From the NCBI GenBank assembly GCA_947425005.1, contig CANDYP010000043.1:1-10212 (forward strand): 10,212 bases of DNA, in the 5' to 3' direction. Source of the DNA: Rickettsiales bacterium (GTDB taxonomy: Bacteria; Pseudomonadota; Alphaproteobacteria; Rickettsiales; UBA1997). The position numbers and the translations under genes are program-made. This document shows, in pieces, positions 5,544 to 10,212 of this stretch. The notes beneath the pieces were generated by a model. It saw nothing but the letters and a program-made list of their open reading frames with translations. It was not told the DNA's origin and searched no databases. Position 1 is the stretch's first letter; the number at the start of each line of letters is the position of its first letter.

Positions 5544-6708
5544 GCACTTTTTTTAGAGAAACGTAAATCACCGCAATGCCAAAAATTGCTGACAAGAATG
5601 ATCCGCAGAGGACGCCGATTTTTACTTGGTCGAAGGCCAATTGATCGCCTAGAAAAGCTAGCGATCCAATGAAGAAACTCATCGTGAAGCCGATGCCGGT
5701 CAGGATTGCCACTCCGTAAAATTCCAACCAGCTTGACACCCCCTTAGAACTGCGCGGCAGATGAGTCAAACCAAGCTTAATCGCCAAAAAGCTGAACAGC
5801 ATCACGCCAATTTGTTTGCCAAAAAATAGCCCCAAAATAATTCCCAGAACCAACGGATCAGACAAAATTTCTAACGAGAAATTGTCGATTCTCACGCCGC
5901 TGTTGGCGAAGGCAAAAAGTGGCAAGATTAAGAAATTTACAGTTGGTGCAATTTTTTTAATCAGCTTGTGCAGCGCATCTTTTTGACGCGGAATAAACAT
6001 CGCCAGAAGTACTCCGGCAATGGTTGGATGAATTCCCGATTTCAAAACCATCACCCACAACGCCACTCCTAAAATCAAATAAGAAGAAATTCTGCTGGAA
6101 TTTTTAAGACTCAAAATCGCCAATCCAAAAACGACTAAAAGCGCAAGAAAAAGATGAATTAAGCTCAAATTCTGCGCGTAAAAAATGGCAATGATTCCAA
6201 TTGCCACCAGGTCGTCAAAGATCGCCAGAGAGATCAAAAAAACTTTGAGAGATTTGGAAACTTTTTTGCCAAAAAGACAAATTACGCCGTAAGCAAAAGC
6301 AATGTCAGTCGCGGTTGGAATGGCAAATCCGCGCAGATTTTTCGGCTGATCAAAATTGTAAAAATAAAAAATCAGCGCCGGAACAATCACCCCGCCACAA
6401 GCAGCAATTGCGGGCAGCATGGCCCGCGCTTTGCTTGAAAGTTCGCCCACAGAAACTTCTTCCTTCAATTCCAAACCAACCAGCAAAAAAAACATCGCCA
6501 TCAAAGCGTCGTTGATCCAGTCGTGAATGGTTAGGTCTTTGTAAATTCCAACAAAACCAAGATTCAGCGGCAAATTGAACGCAAAAAAATCTTGGTAAAT
6601 CGCGAAGTTTTCGGAATTGGCAACAAGCAGCGCGGCAGTGGTAGCAACGAGCAGCAGGATTCCTGTCGCAGCTTCTAGCTCGAAGATTTTTTTAACGCGT
6701 CTGAACAT
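5491..6708 (-). CDS. nhaA: Na+/H+ antiporter NhaA
   Basis: NhaA is an inner-membrane antiporter that expels Na+ (or Li+) in exchange for protons, giving salt and alkaline pH tolerance. At 405 residues it is slightly longer than E. coli NhaA (388), with about a dozen hydrophobic segments. Key motifs are the discontinuous-helix region PTATDIAFAYG with Asp135, the ion-binding pair Asp165-Asp166 in SLAIFDDLVAIG, SGIHPTIAGVLLA, LILPLFAFANSGV, the Lys in FGKQIGVMLF and GIGFTMSFFIGSLAF. It ends in a polar tail (residues about 388-405) encoded by degenerate repeats. The ATG at 6708 gives the usual N-terminus (FELEAATGILLL), but no clear Shine-Dalgarno sequence precedes it. A large palindrome starts only 30 nt upstream, so its promoter is either displaced or supplied by that element. 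Confidence 0.96.
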   Translation of the reverse strand: MFRRVKKIFELEAATGILLLVATTAALLVANSENFAIYQDFFAFNLPLNLGFVGIYKDLTIHDWINDALMAMFFLLVGLELKEEVSVGELSSKARAMLPAIAACGGVIVPALIFYFYNFDQPKNLRGFAIPTATDIAFAYGVICLFGKKVSKSLKVFLISLAIFDDLVAIGIIAIFYAQNLSLIHLFLALLVVFGLAILSLKNSSRISSYLILGVALWVMVLKSGIHPTIAGVLLAMFIPRQKDALHKLIKKIAPTVNFLILPLFAFANSGVRIDNFSLEILSDPLVLGIILGLFFGKQIGVMLFSFLAIKLGLTHLPRSSKGVSSWLEFYGVAILTGIGFTMSFFIGSLAFLGDQLAFDQVKIGVLCGSFLSAIFGIAVIYVSLKKVRDVAILESRNVTISERN

Positions 6709-6737
6709 TTTAATGTGATTTTAGGGTGCGGCTTCAG

Positions 6738-6935
6738 CAGGGCCTACGCATGAAAATTCAAACAGACTCAGTCTAATCACCCTCCCCTTGAGGGAGGGTC
6801 GAACCGTGAAGCGGTTCGGGGAGGGGTCATGTTCGAGCACAAACTGGACCCCTCCCCGGATCGCTTTGCTCCCCGACCCTCCCTCAAGGGGAGGGTGATT
6901 AGACCGAGTTTTAATTTTTTCATGCGTAGGCCCTG
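6738..6935. repeat. Long palindromic element upstream of nhaA (about 200 bp)
   Basis: The outer arms CAGGGCCTACGCATG (6738-6752) and CATGCGTAGGCCCTG (6921-6935) are perfect complements. A perfect 31-bp inverted repeat follows inside (6771-6801 with 6874-6904, starting GTCTAATCACCCTCCCC), then GGGGAGGGGTC near 6817-6827 pairs with GACCCCTCCCC (6847-6857). A local hairpin CGAACCG/CGGTTCG is at 6800-6818. GCTTCAG occurs just outside both ends (6731-6737 and 6939-6945) and could be a target duplication, although three extra bases follow the right arm. Its GC-rich, CCCTCCCC-type arms are unlike the three MITE copies, so it belongs to another family. It has no gene inside. Confidence 0.8.
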
Positions 6936-6945
6936 GCAGCTTCAG

Positions 6946-7100
6946 GGCAAAAACGACGATCTTGATCCAGATCAATTACTTCCCGGAAAATTACTTTCTA
7001 GTTACTAACTCGGAAGCTTTTGCATTGGTTATTTCGAAAGGCCTGAGGAGTTACACCCTCGAGACATTTCGAAAAAATCATCCGAATCGTCTTTTTAGAA
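6946..7100. other. Intergenic DNA without a recognised gene
   Basis: I see no supported coding region here. Short palindromes such as GATC-TT-GATC (near 6958) and CGAAA/TTTCG-type pairs occur. A promoter for nhaA reading leftwards could lie here, beyond the palindrome, but no clear hexamers were found. Confidence 0.4.
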
Positions 7101-7103
7101 TTA

Positions 7104-7252
7104 GAACCTGTCCTGAGTCTTTTTTAATCCCATATTTCGCCCTATTTCGGCTTATTTTTTGGTAAAATTTTTCAAAATATATCCTGATATTTATCAAAAA
7201 AGCGCTCGAAATATGCCAAAATCTGGAATTAAAAAAGACTCAGGACGGGTTC
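7104..7252 (+). mobile_element. MITE-like palindrome, copy 3 (149 bp)
   Basis: The ends GAACCTGTCCTGAGTC (7104 onward) and its complement up to 7252 are flanked by TTA (7101-7103 and 7253-7255). A longer TAGAATT repeat (7096-7102 and 7254-7260) is also present and could be read as a 7-bp duplication. The interior nearly matches copy 2 but lacks 11 bp between two CAAAA stretches. That loss removes one strand of the inner stem, so this copy keeps only the outer hairpin. Confidence 0.85.
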
Positions 7253-7359
7253 TTAGAATTCTCGCCAGGGTGTTGTTGACGAGAATCAAACTTTCGAAGA
7301 AAGGCATTTTCCAGAGTCTAACTTTTTAGCCTCATTTCTTTAATTTTTTTGCTAAAATT
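7253..7359. other. Leader region of the small secreted protein gene
   Basis: Downstream of MITE copy 3, TTCTCG (7259-7264) pairs with CGAGAA (7280-7285) around a 15-nt loop. No convincing promoter pair or Shine-Dalgarno sequence is seen before the ATG at 7360; the bases immediately upstream are a T-run and GCTAAAATT. Confidence 0.4.
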
Positions 7360-7542
7360 ATGAAAACATTTCTTAAGCTAATAACGGCCTCAATCATTGG
7401 ATTAATGGCCTTAACTTCAATCTCTTACGCTGGATCACAGGGGAAAAAATATCCTGACAAAAAGGTAAAAGATTCTGAAAAATCTGACACTTACCAATCA
7501 GGCCAACCTGACACCGACCCCTCTTCTCCACCAACTAATTAA
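7360..7542 (+). CDS. Small secreted protein of unknown function (60 aa)
   Basis: I do not recognise a family. The N-terminus is a clear Sec signal peptide: basic start MKTFLK, hydrophobic core LITASIIGLMALTS, and a likely signal peptidase I site after Ala24 (SYA-GS). The mature part would be about 36 residues, hydrophilic and rich in Lys, Asp, Ser, Pro and Gly, without Cys, so it is neither a lipoprotein nor disulphide-linked. The C-terminus is PTDPS-like low complexity (QPDTDPSSPPTN). The ribosome binding site is poor, and the gene follows a mobile palindrome, so expression is uncertain. The signal peptide and the tight hairpin 8 nt after the stop favour a real gene. Small periplasmic or secreted proteins of this type are common and mostly uncharacterised. 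Confidence 0.65.
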   Translation: MKTFLKLITASIIGLMALTSISYAGSQGKKYPDKKVKDSEKSDTYQSGQPDTDPSSPPTN

Positions 7543-7549
7543 TCGCTAC

Positions 7550-7577
7550 CCCCGACCAGAGTAGGTCCTGGTCGGGG
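7550..7577. terminator. Hairpin between convergent genes, probable bidirectional terminator
   Basis: A perfect 10-bp stem, CCCCGACCAG (7550-7559) with CTGGTCGGGG (7568-7577), has an 8-nt loop. It lies between the stops of the small secreted protein gene and of the convergent exporter gene. Neither side has a T-run, so termination would be less efficient than at the hupB terminator, or the stem may mainly protect 3' ends. Confidence 0.65.
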
Positions 7578-7593
7578 TCACAGACCTTCACTC

Positions 7594-8493
7594 CTAAACC
7601 ACCGGAGCATTTTTCAATTTAAAGAAATTCTGCCGCGACAAGTTGAGGATGAATTTCATGCTCACCAAAATTGTGACGCAGCCAATTATTTTGCCGAAGG
7701 TGATTGCTTCCTCCAAAAAAATCGTGCCAAAAATTGTACCAAAAACAGGAATCAACAAAACCACGCTGACTGCCGTTCTCGGACTCTCTTCAGAAATTAA
7801 TTTGAAATAAAAAATGTAAGCGATGCCGGTACAAAGCGAGCCCAGACCAAGCAAGGAAGACGCAACTTTGGTGTCGATCAAATCAAAATCGGCAAAAAAT
7901 AAACTCGGAGAAAGAATGGTGGCGGCAAACAAAACGCTGCCGGTAGCCATTGTTAGCGAATCAATATTTTTGTACTGAGCGAGGTACAAAGACGCCCCGG
8001 CGTAAGAAGCGGTGGCGACTAGAATCGCAATCACCGCCACGACGTAACTCCAGGTCATTTCCACCTCAGCCGCACCGCCAAAAGTCGTCATTGCAATCCC
8101 GACAATTCCAAACGCTACGCCCCAGATTGAGTTTTTGTCGACAACATTGCTGAGGAAAAAAATCGAAATCAGCACTTCAAACATCGGCACGGTGCCGTCC
8201 AAAATGGCCACGACTCCGCTGTCTAAAGTTGGCGCTGCGAGAGCAAATAATGTGAAAGGAAAGGCGGAATTAAAAAACCCGACAATGGCGTAATATTTAA
8301 AATTTCTTCTGACGAAAACTTTTTTATTTCTGAAGAGGCAAGCGCCATAAAGTATGACGCCACCTATTGCCAGCCGAGAGAATGACACAAAATAAGGCGA
8401 CAAAACTTCCGCCGAAATTTTTGTAAAAATCGCAAAACTCGACCAAATAATTCCCAAAAAAATCAAAACGAAAAGATTGCTGTTTTTGTTCAT
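7594..8493 (-). CDS. EamA-family (DMT superfamily) transporter
   Basis: This is an inner-membrane protein of 299 residues with about ten hydrophobic segments in two EamA repeats (roughly residues 5-140 and 150-285). The first repeat ends with FNSAFPFTLFALAAPTLDSGVVAILDGTVPMF and the second contains LIPVFGTIFGTIFLEEAITFGKIIG, the usual conserved turn with Pro and the acidic pair. The start is ATG at 8493: the sequence GGAGG (8503-8499) lies 5 nt ahead of it, whereas an in-frame GTG at 8499 overlaps that site and cannot use it. Family members export amino acids and other metabolites; substrate cannot be read from sequence. It is divergent from cysK-cysE, and E. coli EamA exports cysteine and O-acetylserine, so a related role is plausible but unproven. 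Confidence 0.9.
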   Translation of the reverse strand: MNKNSNLFVLIFLGIIWSSFAIFTKISAEVLSPYFVSFSRLAIGGVILYGACLFRNKKVFVRRNFKYYAIVGFFNSAFPFTLFALAAPTLDSGVVAILDGTVPMFEVLISIFFLSNVVDKNSIWGVAFGIVGIAMTTFGGAAEVEMTWSYVVAVIAILVATASYAGASLYLAQYKNIDSLTMATGSVLFAATILSPSLFFADFDLIDTKVASSLLGLGSLCTGIAYIFYFKLISEESPRTAVSVVLLIPVFGTIFGTIFLEEAITFGKIIGCVTILVSMKFILNLSRQNFFKLKNAPVV

Positions 8494-8558
8494 TCGCACC
8501 TCCGATTTGCGTTGAGTGCAGCGCCCAAGCGTTCGCCGTAATTACCCGAATAATTCGC

Positions 8559-8619
8559 GATCCAATTAAAGCCAGAAAAATTTGCCTGAAAAATTTGCCG
8601 AAAAAATTTGATTTGGATC
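8559..8619. promoter_or_regulatory. Three 13-bp tandem repeats inside an inverted repeat, divergent control region
   Basis: Three exact-length units, GCC(A/T/G)GAAAAATTT-like, run head to tail at 8571-8583, 8584-8596 and 8597-8609; the first two differ at one base, and the third reads GCCGAAAAAATTT. GATCCAA (8559-8565) and TTGGATC (8613-8619) flank the array as an inverted repeat. The array lies between the divergent exporter gene and cysK, where a regulator shared by both would bind. No promoter hexamers could be assigned with confidence. It may be an operator array or simple repeat expansion. Confidence 0.55.
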
Positions 8620-8694
8620 AATTCTCTTTTCGAGCTCAGGATTAGCCTCCCACGGACGACCGCCAGCAGCAACCGGCAACAACCAAAGGAGCAA

Positions 8695-9627
8695 ATGAAA
8701 ATCGCAAAGAATCTCATTGAAATCATTGGCAACACGCCATTGGTGCAGATTAATCGCCTCAATCAGTCGCGGGCGCGAGTGGTGGCGAAGCTGGAATACT
8801 ACAATCCCACCAATTCGGTGAAGGATCGCATCGGCGCCAGCATGATTGAAGACGCCGAAAAAAAAGGCCTGATCACTCCCGGCAAAACAACTCTAATCGA
8901 GCCCACCTCCGGCAATACCGGAATCGCGCTGGCTTTCGTGGCAGCAATCAAAGGCTACCGGCTCATTCTAACAATGCCCGAAACCATGTCGGTGGAACGT
9001 CGCAAACTTCTGAAAGCTTACGGCGCAGCATTAGTTTTAACCGAAGGAGGACGAGGCATGAAGGGCGCAATTTCAAGGGCGGAGGAGCTCAGTTGCGAAA
9101 TTCCAAATTCAATAATTTTGCAGCAATTCAACAATCAGGCCAATGTTGAAATTCACCAAAAAACCACGGCAGAAGAGATCTGGCGCGACACTGACGGTGA
9201 AGTCGACATTTTAGTTTCAGGCGTCGGCACGGGCGGAACCATCACCGGCGTGGCCTCCGTGATTAAATCCCGAAATCCTGACTTCAAAGCAATTGCTGTC
9301 GAACCTTCGGCAAGCCCCGTCCTTTCTGGCGGGCGGCCCTCCCCTCACAAAATTCAAGGAATCGGCGCCGGCTTCGTGCCGGCAATTTTACGCACTGATT
9401 TGATTGACGAAATTTTTCAAGTCTCCGACGACGACGCCCTCAGAACCGCGCGCCAACTGGCTTTGCAAGAAGGAATCCTGGGCGGAATTTCTTCCGGCGC
9501 CGCCGCTTACGCCGCACTAGAAATCGCCAAAAGATCCGAAAATGCCGGCAAATTAATCGTTTTCATTTTGCCCTCCTTCGGCGAACGCTACTTGTCCTCG
9601 GCGCTTTTTGAAAATATTGAGGGATGA
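8695..9627 (+). CDS. cysK: Cysteine synthase A (O-acetylserine sulfhydrylase)
   Basis: CysK makes L-cysteine and acetate from O-acetylserine and sulfide, with PLP. From ATG 8695 the protein has 310 residues, normal for the family. The PLP Schiff-base lysine is Lys43 in NPTNSVKDRIG, the substrate loop TSGNTG is at 71-76, the PLP-phosphate loop GVGTGGT at 176-182, and KIQGIGAGFVP and GGISSG (263-268) complete the active site. The QQFNNQAN segment reads QQF(E/N)NPAN in most CysK proteins; the change from Pro to Gln is minor. An upstream in-frame ATG at 8608 would add 29 residues across the repeat array. The start at 8695 is preferred because AAAGGAG precedes it and the distance to GNTPLV is standard. 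It overlaps cysE by ATGA. Confidence 0.96.
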   Translation: MKIAKNLIEIIGNTPLVQINRLNQSRARVVAKLEYYNPTNSVKDRIGASMIEDAEKKGLITPGKTTLIEPTSGNTGIALAFVAAIKGYRLILTMPETMSVERRKLLKAYGAALVLTEGGRGMKGAISRAEELSCEIPNSIILQQFNNQANVEIHQKTTAEEIWRDTDGEVDILVSGVGTGGTITGVASVIKSRNPDFKAIAVEPSASPVLSGGRPSPHKIQGIGAGFVPAILRTDLIDEIFQVSDDDALRTARQLALQEGILGGISSGAAAYAALEIAKRSENAGKLIVFILPSFGERYLSSALFENIEG

Positions 9628-10160
9628 AAGTGAAATTTGAATTCTTCGAAAATATTAAACAAAAAGACCCGGCGGCCAAAAGTTATTTGGAAATAATTTT
9701 GTGCTACCCCGGGGTGCACGCGATTTTTTTTCACCGCGTTAGTCATTTTTTAGAAAATCTGCACGTGCCTTTGCTGCCTCGCTTCATCGCCCATGTCAGT
9801 CGATTTTTAACCGGGATTGAAATTCATCCCCAAGCCAAAATCGGGAAAAATTTTTTCATTGATCACGGCTTTGGCGTGGTGATTGGCGCGACCACCGAAG
9901 TCGGCGACAACGTCACGATCTACCAGGGAGTAACCTTGGGCGGCAGATCGCTCGCCAAAATCAAACGCCACCCCACCATTCTAGATAATGTGGTGATTGG
10001 AGCCGGCGCTAAAATTTTGGGGCCCGTCACGATTGGCACTGGCGCCAAAATCGGCCCCGGCGCCATTGTCATTAAAGATCTGGAAGCGGGAAAGGTAGTG
10101 GTTGCAGCCACGGCGAGGGAAGCGACTAAGACTAAGTACGAGCTGGATTACTGCATTTAG
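9624..10160 (+). CDS. cysE: Serine O-acetyltransferase, short form
   Basis: CysE acetylates serine with acetyl-CoA, feeding O-acetylserine to CysK. At 178 residues it is much shorter than E. coli CysE (273): most of the N-terminal helical domain is absent, leaving DPAA (Asp15), a short helical lead and the left-handed beta-helix of hexapeptide repeats. Catalytic residues are Asp80-His81 in IDHGFGVVIGATTEVGD and His116 in KRHPTI; QGVTLGG and GAGAKILGPVTIG are typical. Two oddities are seen: DHG(T)G reads DHGFG, and the usual GVPAR near the end reads AATAREATK. The C-terminal residue is Ile178 (DYCI), as required in known CysE proteins to insert into the CysK active site. ATG overlaps the cysK TGA, implying coupled, balanced expression. 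Confidence 0.92.
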   Translation: MKVKFEFFENIKQKDPAAKSYLEIILCYPGVHAIFFHRVSHFLENLHVPLLPRFIAHVSRFLTGIEIHPQAKIGKNFFIDHGFGVVIGATTEVGDNVTIYQGVTLGGRSLAKIKRHPTILDNVVIGAGAKILGPVTIGTGAKIGPGAIVIKDLEAGKVVVAATAREATKTKYELDYCI

Positions 10161-10165
10161 GCTGG

Positions 10166-10210
10166 GATTGTTTGGATTGAGATTGTTTGGACTCTGAGAT
10201 TGTTTAGACT
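10166..10210 (+). repeat. Three degenerate 13-nt tandem repeats after cysE
   Basis: GATTGTTTGGATT (10166-10178), GATTGTTTGGACT (10181-10193) and GATTGTTTAGACT (10198-10210) follow each other with spacers of 2 and 4 nt. The array begins five bases after the cysE stop and probably continues past the right edge of the window. Function is unknown; it may be simple expansion. Confidence 0.7.
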
Positions 10211-10212
10211 GA

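Noticed and set aside
6721..6975. 84-residue open frame on the minus strand containing PPLEGGSGS
   Set aside because: It reads straight through both arms of the palindrome at 6738-6935. The PPLEGG-like residues are a translation of the CCCTCCCC-type repeat, not a conserved protein.
6962..7165. 67-residue open frame on the plus strand
   Set aside because: It runs into MITE copy 3, has no ribosome binding site and shows no recognisable domain.
8494..8499. GTG at 8499 as the start of the EamA-type exporter
   Set aside because: It overlaps the GGAGG site that serves the ATG at 8493, so the ATG is the better start.
8571..8609. CRISPR-like array
   Set aside because: The 13-bp units are directly adjacent with no spacers, and there are no cas genes.
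8608..8694. ATG at 8608 as the cysK start
   Set aside because: The extra 29 residues are not CysK-like and overlap the 13-bp repeat array. ATG 8695 has AAAGGAG just upstream and gives the standard N-terminus.

Overview
The window is an AT-rich stretch of what is most likely an alphaproteobacterial chromosome. Three things point that way: a coiled-coil protein followed by zapA and the 5-formyltetrahydrofolate cyclo-ligase gene, hupB followed by tRNA-Val(TAC) and tRNA-Asp(GTC), and a cysK-cysE pair. The organism keeps complete-looking genes for late tryptophan, arginine and cysteine synthesis, so it is not a strongly reduced pathogen. The lineage cannot be named from this sequence alone.

Layout. 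Bases 1-2667 hold the 3' half of trpB, trpA (GTG start overlapping the trpB stop) and argJ. Bases 2831-4158 hold a DUF4164-like coiled-coil gene, zapA and ygfA, with very tight junctions. Bases 4200-4636 hold hupB with its own promoter, a GC-rich leader hairpin and a strong terminator. Bases 4640-5270 hold two tRNA genes with palindromic DNA in front of and between them. On the minus strand follows nhaA (5491-6708). Bases 6709-7359 have no convincing gene and are mostly palindromic elements. Then come a small secreted protein (7360-7542), a convergent EamA-type exporter on the minus strand (7594-8493), and a divergent cysK-cysE operon (8695-10160).

The main unexpected feature is the load of small non-coding palindromic elements. 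One family has three copies (2668-2827, 5310-5469, 7104-7252; 160, 160 and 149 bp). Its ends begin GAACCTGTC or GAACCTGTTT, and each copy is flanked by a 3-bp TNA direct repeat, which fits MITEs moved by an IS5-like transposase. Copy 1 sits exactly between the argJ stop codon and the next start codon. Removing it together with one TAA leaves TAA directly followed by ATG, so it appears to have split an originally contiguous gene run. Two unrelated palindromes lie between the two tRNAs and in front of nhaA. A fourth palindromic patch is bounded by a 13-bp duplicate of the tRNA-Val 5' end.

Functionally, TrpA/TrpB make tryptophan, ArgJ makes N-acetylglutamate and ornithine, and CysE/CysK make cysteine. 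CysE ends in isoleucine, as needed to dock into CysK. The divergent EamA-type exporter may relieve cysteine or O-acetylserine excess, but this rests on gene context only. ZapA with the coiled-coil protein belongs to cell division, HU to nucleoid structure and NhaA to Na+/pH homeostasis. I see no defence system, toxin-antitoxin pair, CRISPR array or phage module.
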